Shown: positions 14,299 to 22,295 of the stretch, piece by piece
Layout of the letters: each line of letters begins with the position of its first letter
Numbering within the stretch: the stretch's first letter is position 1
Source: DATAYA01 sp036272815
GTDB lineage: Bacteria > Pseudomonadota > Alphaproteobacteria > Acetobacterales > Acetobacteraceae
DNA: 28,376 nt
Assembly: GCA_036272815.1 (NCBI GenBank)
Contig: DATAYA010000075.1
Location: 1-28,376, forward strand
Reading direction: 5' to 3'
Notes under the pieces: generated by a model
Told to the model about the DNA's origin: nothing
The model's input: the letters and a program-made list of their open reading frames with translations, nothing else
Database searches by the model: none
Made by a program: the position numbers and the translations under genes

Positions 14299-16275
14299 AT
14301 GGCCGCCTTGGGACCTCTGAACCGGATTGCCGCCGCTGCGTTGCTCGCCGCCGCATCGGTCGGGTCGGTCTCCCCGCCGGCCGCCGCGGCCGGGGCGAGT
14401 TGGCACCGCTCGCTGGTGGCCGACCTCCATATCGCCGCCGACGGCACCTGGCGCGAGCGTCAGGTGTGGGATGTCCGGGTCGACACCGGTGCCGCCGCCC
14501 GGGTCGCCGCCGATCAGACCTTCGGCTTCAGCAAGGGACTCGAGCGGGTGGCGCTGGTCGAGGCCTACACGAGAAAGCCCGACGGCACCGAGATTGCCGT
14601 TGCCCCTGACGCGGTGCTCAGCCGGACGCTGACGGCCGGCGATGTCGATTTCCCGACCTTCAGCGATTGGCGCATCCGCACCATCGTCTTCCCCGACGTG
14701 CGACCCGGGGACACGGTCCACTACGTCCTGCTGCGCCGCTCGCGCGCGCCGCTCTTCCCCGGCGCCTATGAGGCGACGCTGGACGGCGGCCCGCGCGCCA
14801 ACGTCGCCAGCGCCGACATCCGCATCACGCTGCCCGCCACCATGCACCTTGCAGTCGCGGCGCACGGCCTGTCGGAAACGGCCCCGGTGCGGGTGGACGG
14901 GCGCGTGCGCCGGGCCTGGCACCTGAAACCGGACGGGCAGGCAGACGAGGTCTCGCTCGAGGTGTCGAGCTTCCCGAACTACGCGGCGCTCGGCACTGCC
15001 TTCGCCGCGCGTGCACTGCCGGCGGCGCGGCCGACCGCGCCGATCCGGGCGCTGGCTGCCCGCCTGACCCGCGGCATTGCGGGGCGCCGGGCGCAGGCGG
15101 CCCGACTCTACGCCCATGTCGCGGACCGGGTCCGCTACGTCGGCATCCAGTACGGCGCCGGGCGGGTGGTCCCCGACCCGGCGGCGGTCATCGCCGCCCG
15201 CGCCTATGGCGACTGCAAGGACCACGTGGCGCTGCTGCAGGCGCTGCTGGCGGCGCGCGGCATCTTCTCCGAGCCGGCGCTCATCAGCACGAGGTCTCGC
15301 TACAGCCTGCCGCAGCCGCCGACGTTGGCGCTGCTCGACCATGTGCTGCTGTTCGTGCCGGAGTTCGACGTCTTCCTCGACCCGACCTCGCCCTATTCCG
15401 CGTTTGGCGCGCTGCCGTTCGAGGATGCCGACAAGCCGGTGGTGCTGACCGGCGCCGGCGGGGCGCGCCTCGGGCGCACGCCGCCGCTGCTGCCGGGGGA
15501 GGCTGTGACGAAGACACGCACGGTGGCCGTGATTGCCGCCGACGGCAGCGTGACCGGCCGCACCGTGACGCGGGCGAGCGGCGCGGCGGCGGTGGCCCTG
15601 CGCGAGGTCGCGAGCGGCATCGAGGAGGATGGCGGCGAGAGCGTCGCGGCCGACGCGCTGCTGCGCCTCGGCACGCCCGGGCACGGCGACTTCGACTTCG
15701 CGCCGCCGCGCGGCGGCGCGACCGTCGGGGGCGCGTATGCGCTGACCGCGCGTTTCCGCCTGCCGCGCGACACGGCCGACACCGACGGCGGCCGCTTCTC
15801 GCTGCCGGCGGGCCTGCCGGTGCTGCTGCGCGGGGGTTCATTCCTGGTCTCGCGGCAGCCAATTTCGCACGGCCGGCACCTCTGCTTCGCCGGACGGCAG
15901 GTCGAAGATATCCGGGTGGCGCTCCCGGCAGGGGCCGTGGTCGCGCATCTCCCGCCGGACGTGCGGGTGGGCGGTGGCGCCGGACGCTACAGCGCTCGTT
16001 ATGCAGTCGCGCAGGGCGCGATCGAGGTCCGCCGCAACTTCGTGCTGGCGACCACACGGCCGGTCTGCTCGCCGGAGGAGTATCGCGCGCTCCGTCCGGT
16101 GCTGCGCGCGATGCACCGCGACCTGCGGGCCGAAATCGCGATCCGCCAGGCGCCGGCGGTCGCCGCGGCGTCCTTGCCACCGCCCCAGCCTCCCGCGCAT
16201 GGCTGCGCGGCCGGGGGCACGGGCTGCGGGGTCGCGTCCGGCGATGCGGTGGCTGGCCCGCAATTCTCGCCCTGA
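14299..16275 (+). CDS. DUF3857 and transglutaminase-like domain protein, exported
   Basis: A 658-residue protein with an N-terminal signal sequence (hydrophobic Ala-rich stretch about residues 8-31). Residues about 40-210 match the DUF3857 beta-rich domain that precedes transglutaminase cores. The core spans about 265-370 and has the full papain-like triad: Cys306 in AYGDCKDHVALLQALL, His348 in LLDHVLLF and Asp361 in FLDPTSPYSAFG. The C-terminal 280 residues are beta-rich and end in a Pro/Gly/Cys-containing tail. Bacterial members are found in the envelope and their substrates are unknown; peptidase or cross-linking activity is possible. The ATG at 14299 is preceded by GAGAGAGTG; an ATG at 14295 is out of frame. 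Confidence 0.87.
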   Translation: MAALGPLNRIAAAALLAAASVGSVSPPAAAAGASWHRSLVADLHIAADGTWRERQVWDVRVDTGAAARVAADQTFGFSKGLERVALVEAYTRKPDGTEIAVAPDAVLSRTLTAGDVDFPTFSDWRIRTIVFPDVRPGDTVHYVLLRRSRAPLFPGAYEATLDGGPRANVASADIRITLPATMHLAVAAHGLSETAPVRVDGRVRRAWHLKPDGQADEVSLEVSSFPNYAALGTAFAARALPAARPTAPIRALAARLTRGIAGRRAQAARLYAHVADRVRYVGIQYGAGRVVPDPAAVIAARAYGDCKDHVALLQALLAARGIFSEPALISTRSRYSLPQPPTLALLDHVLLFVPEFDVFLDPTSPYSAFGALPFEDADKPVVLTGAGGARLGRTPPLLPGEAVTKTRTVAVIAADGSVTGRTVTRASGAAAVALREVASGIEEDGGESVAADALLRLGTPGHGDFDFAPPRGGATVGGAYALTARFRLPRDTADTDGGRFSLPAGLPVLLRGGSFLVSRQPISHGRHLCFAGRQVEDIRVALPAGAVVAHLPPDVRVGGGAGRYSARYAVAQGAIEVRRNFVLATTRPVCSPEEYRALRPVLRAMHRDLRAEIAIRQAPAVAAASLPPPQPPAHGCAAGGTGCGVASGDAVAGPQFSP

Positions 16276-16356
16276 GTGCCGCGCCAGGCCGCCCGGCCCT
16301 TGTGGAACCGGGGTGCAAGCGCTCCTGTCAGGCGTGATCCTGAAACGGCCGCACCG

Positions 16357-17532
16357 GTGAGCGCGCCGCCAGCCCCGCGCCGCCTCGCTGCCGTCCTCGG
16401 GATCGTGCAGGTCCTGGCCTGGGCGACCACCTACTACCTGCCGGCGATCATTGCCGGTCCGGTGGCCCACAGTTTCGGCCAGTCGCGGACGGTGGTGCTC
16501 GGCGCGTTCTCCTGGGCGCTGGTCGTGAGCGGCCTGATCTCGCCGCTGGTCGGGCGCTGGATCGACCGCAGCGGCGGGCGGGTGGTGCTGGCGACCGGCG
16601 CGCTGCTGCAGGCGGCCGGCCTGGTCGCACTCGCCGCCTCGCCCTCGCTCGCCGCCTGGTATGCTGCATGGACGGTGCTCGGCGTCGGCATGGCGCTCGG
16701 GCTCTACGACGCGGCGTTCGCGACGGCGGGGCGACAGCTCGGCGAGGCCGCGCGCCCGGCCATCATCGGCATCACCCTGCTCGGCGGCTTCGCGAGCACG
16801 GTCGGCTGGCCGATCGGCACGATGCTGTTCGCGCAACTCGGCTGGCGGCGCACGGCGCTGATCTATGCCGCGATCCACCTGCTCGTGAACCTGCCGCTGA
16901 TCCTGGCCTCGGTGCCGCGGCGCGCGCCCATGCATCCGGTGCCGGTCGCGGCGCCGCTCCCGGGCGTGGCCGTGCCGCCCGACGCGCGGCGGTGGAATTT
17001 CCGGCTCCTGGCCGGCTTCTTCACCATCCGCGGCTTCCTCGCCGGCATGGTGACGGTGCAGGCGCTGGTGCTGTTGCAGGCGCTCGGCTTGTCGCGCGGC
17101 GAGGCGGTGTTCGCCGCCGCCCTGATCGGGCCGGCACAGGTCGGCGCGCGGCTGCTGGAATGGGCGTTCGGGCGGTTTCTCAACCCGCTGCTGACCAGCC
17201 GGCTGGGGGCGGCGCTGATGCCGCTCGGCATCCTCGCCCCGCTCGCCGGCGCGCCCGGGCTCGTGCTGACGCTGGCCTATGGCGCGAGCAACGGCGTGCT
17301 CACCATCAGCCGCGGCACGCTGCCGCTTTATCTGCTCGGACCGCGCGGCTATGCCGTGGTAATCGGGCGGCTGGCGATGCCGGTGATGCTGGCGACGGCG
17401 CTGGCACCGACGCTGACCGCACCGCTGTTCGTGCATCTGCCGGTCGGCTGGATCCTCGCGGGGACCGCCGCCGTCAGCGCCGCCGCCGCGTTGTGCCTGT
17501 GGCCGCTGCGCGCTCAGCCGACGGCCGCCTGA
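16357..17532 (+). CDS. MFS transporter
   Basis: An integral membrane protein of about 391 residues (418 if the GTG at 16276 is used) with roughly twelve hydrophobic spans in two halves. Between spans 2 and 3 is the MFS loop signature in the form SPLVGRWIDRSGGRVVLATG. Helix starts such as LGIVQVLAWATTYYLPAIIAGPVA resemble the small-molecule MFS branch, but no substrate can be named. I prefer the GTG at 16357 because the 27 residues before it read as translated spacer; neither start has a clear ribosome site. The gene follows the transglutaminase-like gene closely and is 16 bp from the fatty acid synthase gene, so the three may be one transcript. Confidence 0.85.
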   Translation: MSAPPAPRRLAAVLGIVQVLAWATTYYLPAIIAGPVAHSFGQSRTVVLGAFSWALVVSGLISPLVGRWIDRSGGRVVLATGALLQAAGLVALAASPSLAAWYAAWTVLGVGMALGLYDAAFATAGRQLGEAARPAIIGITLLGGFASTVGWPIGTMLFAQLGWRRTALIYAAIHLLVNLPLILASVPRRAPMHPVPVAAPLPGVAVPPDARRWNFRLLAGFFTIRGFLAGMVTVQALVLLQALGLSRGEAVFAAALIGPAQVGARLLEWAFGRFLNPLLTSRLGAALMPLGILAPLAGAPGLVLTLAYGASNGVLTISRGTLPLYLLGPRGYAVVIGRLAMPVMLATALAPTLTAPLFVHLPVGWILAGTAAVSAAAALCLWPLRAQPTAA

Positions 17533-17548
17533 TCCGAAGGAAGCGCCG

Positions 17549-18787
17549 ATGTTCACCCGCCTGCTCGCCAGCCTGATCCGCGACGGCAGCCTGCGCGTGA
17601 TCGACGGCGCCGGCCGGTCGCGCCTGCTCGGCGACGGCGGCCCGCCCGCCGCCACGATCCGAATCCGCAGCCGACGCGCCGACATCGCGATCGCGCTCAA
17701 TCCCGGCTTGCGCGTGGGCGAGGCGTTCATGGACGGCACGCTCACGATCGAGGACGGCAGCCTCTATGACGCGCTTGCGGTGATCGCGCGCAATTTCGAC
17801 CGCATCGGGACGCACCCGTGGCTGGGTGCCATCGAGCGGGCGCAGAGCCGGCTCAAGCAGCGCAACCCCCGCGCCCGCGCGCGGCAGAACGTCGCCCACC
17901 ACTACGACCTCTCGGGCGCGCTCTACGATCTCTTCCTCGACCGCGACCGGCAGTATTCCTGTGCCTATTTCACCCGTGGCGACGAGACGCTGGACGCGGC
18001 CCAGGACGACAAGAAGCGCCACATCGCGGCCAAGCTGCTGCTCGACCGGCCCGGTCTGAGCGTGCTCGACATCGGCTCCGGCTGGGGCGGCCTCGGCCTC
18101 TATCTCGCGGCGCGCACCGGCGCCCAGGTCACCGGCGTCACGCTGTCCGCCGAGCAGCACCGGATCAGCGAGGAACGCGCCGCCGCGGCCGGGATGTCGG
18201 GGCAGGCGCGGTTCCACCTGCGCGATTATCGCGAGCTCACCGGGCGCTTCGACCGCATCGTGTCGGTCGGCATGTTCGAGCATGTCGGCAAGCGCCATTA
18301 CGACGAGTTCTTCGCCCGCATCCGCGACCGGCTGACCGACGACGGCGTGGCCCTGATCCACTCGATCGGCTATTCCGACGCGCCGGCGCCGATCAATCCG
18401 TTCATCCGCAAATACATTTTTCCGGGTGCTGATCTTCCATCCCTCTCCGAGGTGTTCGCCGCCGTCGAGCGAAGCGGCCTCATCGTGACGGATGTCGAGA
18501 TCCTGCGGCTGCAATACGCCGAGACGCTGCGCCACTGGCGCGAGCGGTTCATGGCACGGCGCGACGCGGCCGAGGCGCTCTATGATGCGCGCTTCGTGCG
18601 GATGTGGGAGTTCTATCTGGCGCTGTGCGAGGTGGGTTTCCGCTATCGGACCAACATGGTGTTCCAGGTCCAGCTCGCGCGCCAGCAGGAGGCGGTGCCG
18701 CTCACCCGCGACTACATGCTCCGGGGCGAGCGCGCGCTGGCCTGGAGCGGACCGGAGCCGGTTAGTCTGGGCCGCAAGCTGGGGTGA
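17549..18787 (+). CDS. cfa: cyclopropane-fatty-acyl-phospholipid synthase
   Basis: A 412-residue cytoplasmic, membrane-associated methyltransferase that adds a methylene group from SAM across the double bond of unsaturated acyl chains in phospholipids. The N-terminal domain (to about residue 105) carries LNPGLRVGEAFMDGTLTIEDG. The catalytic part has NVAHHYDLSGALYDLFLD, the SAM motif DIGSGWGGLGLYLA (Asp174), GVTLSAEQ and GMFEHVGKRHYDEFF. The conserved C-terminal Cys360 in LALCEVGFRYRTNMVFQVQL is present. The length fits the family, and AAGGAAG precedes the ATG. A truncated ABC ATPase gene on the other strand begins right at its stop, so an ancestral neighbour was probably lost here. Confidence 0.95.
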   Translation: MFTRLLASLIRDGSLRVIDGAGRSRLLGDGGPPAATIRIRSRRADIAIALNPGLRVGEAFMDGTLTIEDGSLYDALAVIARNFDRIGTHPWLGAIERAQSRLKQRNPRARARQNVAHHYDLSGALYDLFLDRDRQYSCAYFTRGDETLDAAQDDKKRHIAAKLLLDRPGLSVLDIGSGWGGLGLYLAARTGAQVTGVTLSAEQHRISEERAAAAGMSGQARFHLRDYRELTGRFDRIVSVGMFEHVGKRHYDEFFARIRDRLTDDGVALIHSIGYSDAPAPINPFIRKYIFPGADLPSLSEVFAAVERSGLIVTDVEILRLQYAETLRHWRERFMARRDAAEALYDARFVRMWEFYLALCEVGFRYRTNMVFQVQLARQQEAVPLTRDYMLRGERALAWSGPEPVSLGRKLG

Positions 18788-19125
18788 GGACGCGGACCGG
18801 CGCCAGCGCGAAATTCTGCAAGGCGCCAATGCGGAAACAGGTTGAATGCCTGGAACACCATGCCGACCTCGCGCCGGACGATGTGCAGGGCGCGCGTGGC
18901 GCCGTCGAGTTCGGTGCCTTCGACCACGATGCGCCCGCGGTCGTGCGCCTCCAGCCGGTTGATGCAGCGGATCATCGTCGACTTGCCGGAACCGGACGGG
19001 CCGCACACCACGACGCGCTCGCCGGCTGCGACCCGCAGCGACACGTCGCGCAGCACATGCGCCGCCGCGAACAATTTGTGCACGTGTTCTAGCACGATTG
19101 CGGCGGTTGGCGCGGCCTCGCTCAT
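18788..19125 (-). pseudogene. remnant of a polar amino-acid ABC transporter ATP-binding protein
   Basis: From the ATG at 19125 the frame reads as a GlnQ/HisP-type ATPase for 99 residues: VLEHVHKLF, the Walker A box CGPSGSGKSTMIRCINRLE (Gly42-Thr50) and the Q-loop segment VGMVFQAFNLFPH (Gln92). After His99 (18829) the frame turns to nonsense. In the next frame the family sequence continues as ALQNFALAPVRV (from 18824), so about two bases have been lost. The homology then stops at the 3' end of cfa. The signature motif, Walker B and H-loop, more than half of a normal 245-residue ATPase, are missing. The intact start could still give a short 137-residue product, but it could not hydrolyse ATP. 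Confidence 0.85.
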
Positions 19126-19191
19126 CAGGACAGTGTTGCGCGCCGACCCGGGATCGGATCAATTCAGGCGGGAGCGAGACGGAGACACGCC

Positions 19192-20424
19192 ATGCAGGTC
19201 CTGTTCACCAACGCAAGCATCGTCGATGCGACCGCGTCCGAGCCGCGCGAGGGCAACGTGCTGGTCGAGGATGGGGTGATCCGCGACCTCGCCGCCCGCG
19301 CCATCGCCGCGCCCGACCGGCTGGTGCTCGACCTGCGCGGGCGGACGCTGATGCCGGGGCTGATCGACGCCCATGTGCATGTCGTCGCCAGCATGATGAA
19401 CCTGGCCCAGAACGCGGCCCTGCCCGATGCGCTCGCGGTGCTGCGCAGCCTGCCGATCATGAAGGGGATGCTGGACCGCGGCTTCACCACCGTCCGCGAT
19501 GTGGGCGGCGCGCCGTATGCGCTGGCATTGGCGGTGGAGCAGGGGTTCGCGGTCGGGCCGCGCCTCGTGGTGTGCGGCAAGGCGCTCTCCAAGACCGGCG
19601 GCCATGTCGACATGCGCGCCCGCCACGACGCCACCGACCCGCACCGGCTGGAGGCGCGCTATGCCGCGATGGGCCGCATCGCCGACGGGTGCGACGAGGT
19701 GCGCCGTGCCTGCCGGCAGGAACTGCGGCAGGGGGCGGCCTTCATCAAGATCATGGCCAATGGCGGCGTCGCGAGCCCCACCGACCCGATCGTCTGGCAG
19801 GGCTATTCCGAGGCCGAGATGCGGGCCGCGGTCGAGGAGGCGGCGGATGCGCAGACCTATGTCTCGGCGCATCTCTACACCGCCCCCGCGATCGCGCGCG
19901 CGGTGCGGGCGGGGGTGCATTCGCTGGAGCACTGCAACCGCATCGACGCGGAGACCGCGCGCGCGGCGGCGGCGGCCGGAGCGGTCGCGGTGCCGACGCT
20001 GGTGACCTACGAGGCGCTGGCGCAGGACGGCCCGCGCTTCGGCTTCCCGCCCGACAGCATCGCCAAGATCGAGGACGTGCGCGCCTCCGGGCTTGAGAGC
20101 CTCTCGATCATGCGCGAGGCGGGGCTGCCGATGGCGTTCGGCACCGACCTGCTGGGCGAGACGCATGTGCGGCAGAGCGAGGAATTCGCGATCCGGGCGC
20201 GGGTGCTTCCGGCCGCCGAGATCCTGGCCGCGGCGACGACCGAGGCGGCGCGGCTGATCGGCATGGAAGGCCGGCTCGGCGTTGTCGCGGCCGGCGCGCT
20301 CGCCGACCTGCTGGTGGTGGACGGCAACCCGCTGCATGACGTGGCGATGCTGGCGAGCCCGGAGCGCAGCGTGCGGCTGGTGATGAAGGGGGGTGCCATC
20401 CATCGGAACGCGCTGGCCGCTTAG
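19192..20424 (+). CDS. metal-dependent amidohydrolase (imidazolonepropionase/prolidase-like)
   Basis: A 410-residue TIM-barrel hydrolase with flanking beta-sandwich parts. The metal-site residues of the superfamily are present: His61 and His63 in LIDAHVHV, Lys186 in FIKIMANGGV (probable carboxylated lysine), His227 in SAHLYT, His247 in SLEHCN, and Asp319 in FGTDLLG. This set belongs to the group that includes Xaa-Pro and other N-blocked dipeptide hydrolases; the substrate cannot be told. There is no signal peptide, so it is cytoplasmic. It is divergent from the ABC ATPase remnant. A lost amino-acid or peptide transporter next to a peptide-type hydrolase fits a former uptake-and-use locus. GGAG lies 7 bases before the ATG. 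Confidence 0.9.
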   Translation: MQVLFTNASIVDATASEPREGNVLVEDGVIRDLAARAIAAPDRLVLDLRGRTLMPGLIDAHVHVVASMMNLAQNAALPDALAVLRSLPIMKGMLDRGFTTVRDVGGAPYALALAVEQGFAVGPRLVVCGKALSKTGGHVDMRARHDATDPHRLEARYAAMGRIADGCDEVRRACRQELRQGAAFIKIMANGGVASPTDPIVWQGYSEAEMRAAVEEAADAQTYVSAHLYTAPAIARAVRAGVHSLEHCNRIDAETARAAAAAGAVAVPTLVTYEALAQDGPRFGFPPDSIAKIEDVRASGLESLSIMREAGLPMAFGTDLLGETHVRQSEEFAIRARVLPAAEILAAATTEAARLIGMEGRLGVVAAGALADLLVVDGNPLHDVAMLASPERSVRLVMKGGAIHRNALAA

Positions 20425-20464
20425 GGCTTGCGGGATCAGACCAGACCAACTAGGTTAGGCGTCG

Positions 20465-20713
20465 ATGGAGACGGTGAACATCTACGAGGCGAAGACGCAG
20501 CTCTCCCGGCTGGTGGACCGCGCCGCCGCGGGCGAGGAGATCGTGATCGCGCGCGCGGGCAAGCCCCTGGTGCGGCTGGTTCCGGTCGATGCCAAGCAGC
20601 CGCGGCGGGCGGGGCTTTGGGGCCATGTCAAGCCGCCGCCGAATGACTTCTTCGATCCGCTGTCGGAGGAGGAACTGGCACTTTTCGAGATCGGCCCGAT
20701 CGAGCCTGAATGA
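20465..20713 (+). CDS. type II antitoxin, Phd/YefM family
   Basis: An 82-residue antitoxin. Residues 1-55 show the Phd fold: METVNIYEAKTQLSRLVDRA, then GEEIVIARAGKPLVRLVPV. The acidic C-terminal part (DFFDPLSEEELALFE) would wrap around the toxin. Its stop overlaps the toxin start by 4 bases (ATGA), the normal antitoxin-first order. Phd proteins repress their own operon; just upstream, CCAACTAGGTTAGG (about 20447-20460) contains an imperfect inverted repeat that might be an operator, though I would not press it. Confidence 0.93.
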   Translation: METVNIYEAKTQLSRLVDRAAAGEEIVIARAGKPLVRLVPVDAKQPRRAGLWGHVKPPPNDFFDPLSEEELALFEIGPIEPE

Positions 20714-21102
20714 GGCTGCTGCTCGACACGCACGCCTTTGCCTGGTGGATGATCGAGCCGGCGCGATTGGCGCCGAAGGCGTACAATTCGATCAGCGATC
20801 CCGACAACGCGGTGCATGTAAGCGCCGTCTCGATCTGGGAAATGAGCATCAAGCATCACGTCGGCCGCTGGCCGGAAATCGGTGCCACCTTGACCGACCT
20901 CAAGCGCCAGATGCATGAGACCGATTTTCTGGAATTGCCGATCACGCTTGCGCACGGGCTCGAGGCCGGTCGGTTGAGAGGACCGCACCGGGACCCGTTC
21001 GACCGCCTGCTGATCGCGCAGGCCCGGATCGACGGGCTGGTGATCGTCACGGCCGACCGCGTTTTCGCCGCCTACGGCGTCCCGACTCTCTGGGCGGCCT
21101 GA
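20710..21102 (+). CDS. type II toxin, PIN domain (VapC-like) ribonuclease
   Basis: A 130-residue PIN-domain protein. The acidic Mg-binding residues of the family are all present: Asp6 in LLLDTHAFAWW, Glu44 in VSIWEMSIK, Asp98 in RDPFDRLLIAQA and Asp116 in VTADRVF. It should therefore be an active endoribonuclease, usually directed at tRNA or rRNA in VapC relatives, held in check by the Phd-type antitoxin encoded immediately upstream with a 4-base overlap. The length is normal and there are no frame defects. It ends 62 bp from the convergent tRNA-binding gene. Confidence 0.93.
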   Translation: MRLLLDTHAFAWWMIEPARLAPKAYNSISDPDNAVHVSAVSIWEMSIKHHVGRWPEIGATLTDLKRQMHETDFLELPITLAHGLEAGRLRGPHRDPFDRLLIAQARIDGLVIVTADRVFAAYGVPTLWAA

Positions 21103-21164
21103 TCGCCGCTTCTCATGGCAGCCGCCCGAATTCCTGACTTCCGCACGGACGGGTGCTGACGAGT

Positions 21165-21530
21165 TTACCCCGCCCGGGTGCCGTTCGGCACCTGCCTTTC
21201 CGGCAGCGCCAAGGCGGGCAGAATCCCGTCCGCGTATCCAATGTCAAAAATCATTCCCTCGGAAACATGACCGGCCATTTTCCTGGGCTCGAGATTGACG
21301 ACGAACAGCGCCTGTTTCCCCTCGATGTCGCTCTTGGGATCTTCGCGCTCCTTTTTCATTCCCACCAAGATGGACCGCTTATGATCTCCGAAGTCCACGG
21401 TGAGCTTCAGGAGCTTCTCCGAGCTCGGAACGTCTTCGACCAATTCGATCGTGCCAACACGTACGTCTATTTTCTCAAAGTCATCGTGTTTGATGCTCGC
21501 CTTGATGGCGGCTGGCGTGAATGTCGTCAT
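21165..21530 (-). CDS. tRNA-binding domain protein (CsaA/YgjH-like)
   Basis: A 121-residue single-domain OB-fold protein related to the tRNA-binding domains of methionyl- and phenylalanyl-tRNA synthetases. Visible features are FEKIDVRVGTIELVEDVPSS, LLKLTVDFGDHKRSILVGM, KQALFVVNLEPRKMAGHVSEGM and the C-terminal dimer segment. CsaA has been linked to chaperone/export functions in Bacillus, while YgjH binds tRNA; the cellular task is unclear. The base composition is strikingly different from its neighbours: 21241-21300 has 29 G/C of 60 and 21301-21360 has 32 of 60, against about 70% elsewhere, and Lys codons are frequent. That points to recent transfer. The start is ATG 21530 with a modest purine-rich site. 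Confidence 0.9.
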   Translation of the reverse strand: MTTFTPAAIKASIKHDDFEKIDVRVGTIELVEDVPSSEKLLKLTVDFGDHKRSILVGMKKEREDPKSDIEGKQALFVVNLEPRKMAGHVSEGMIFDIGYADGILPALALPERQVPNGTRAG

Positions 21531-21597
21531 CTTCCATCCGTCTTGATCGCCATGGTGGCGATGGGCGGCTTCGCTGACGGTGCAGTTCGACGAACGA

Positions 21598-22284
21598 TCA
21601 GACGATCCGCGTCCGCACCCCGCCCACGCCCTCGACCTCGCCCTCCAGCAGATCGCCGCGCTGCACTGCCGCCACTCCCTCCGGCGTGCCCGTGAAGATC
21701 AGGTCGCCGGGCGCGAGCCGAACCAGCCGCGACAGGAAGGAGATCGTCTCCGGCACGCTCCAGATCAGCTTGCCGAGGTCGGAAGCCTGCCGTTCGGCGC
21801 CGTTGACGCGCAACACGATGCGGGCGCGGTCGGGATGGCCGGTCCGCTCGGCGGGCGCGAGCGCGCCGATCGGGGCGGAGTGATCAAAACCCTTGCCCAT
21901 GTCCCAGGGCTTGCCCTCCTTCTTAGCCTGCCCCTGGAGGTCGCGGCGCGTCATGTCGAGCCCGGCGGCATAGCCCCAGACGTGGCGGAGTGCGTCGGCC
22001 TCCGCGATGTCGGCCCCGCCCTCGGCCAGCGCCACGACCAGCTCCATCTCGTGATGCAGGTCCTTGGTCGCCGGCGGATAGGGCATGTCGGCGCCGCCGG
22101 TCAGCAGCGCGTCGGCGGGCTTGAGGAAGAAGAACGGCGGCTCCCGGTCCGGGTCGGAGCCCATCTCGCGGGCGTGGGCGGCGTAGTTGCGGCCGACGCA
22201 GAAGACGCGGCGGACCGGGAACAGGCCGCCGCCTGCGACCGGCACGGCGGAGATGACGGGCGCCGGGATCACGTAATCGGCCAT
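21598..22284 (-). CDS. fumarylacetoacetate hydrolase family protein
   Basis: A 228-residue protein of the short, single-domain FAH branch, which includes acylpyruvate hydrolases, oxaloacetate decarboxylases and 2-hydroxyhepta-2,4-diene-1,7-dioate isomerases. Seen: RVFCVGRNYAAHAREMG, PFFFLKPADALL, the metal-binding DLHHEMELVVAL, the GYAAGLDMTRRDLQ segment, KGFDHSAPIG, and the C-terminal DLIFTGTPEGVA. All metal ligands appear intact. GAGG stands 7 bases before the ATG. It is the last gene of a five-gene minus-strand run and lies 11 bp behind the amidotransferase-like hydrolase. In that setting it may cleave or tautomerise a 2-oxo or acylpyruvate-type product (inference). Confidence 0.92.
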   Translation of the reverse strand: MADYVIPAPVISAVPVAGGGLFPVRRVFCVGRNYAAHAREMGSDPDREPPFFFLKPADALLTGGADMPYPPATKDLHHEMELVVALAEGGADIAEADALRHVWGYAAGLDMTRRDLQGQAKKEGKPWDMGKGFDHSAPIGALAPAERTGHPDRARIVLRVNGAERQASDLGKLIWSVPETISFLSRLVRLAPGDLIFTGTPEGVAAVQRGDLLEGEVEGVGGVRTRIV

Positions 22285-22295
22285 TTCTTTTCCTC

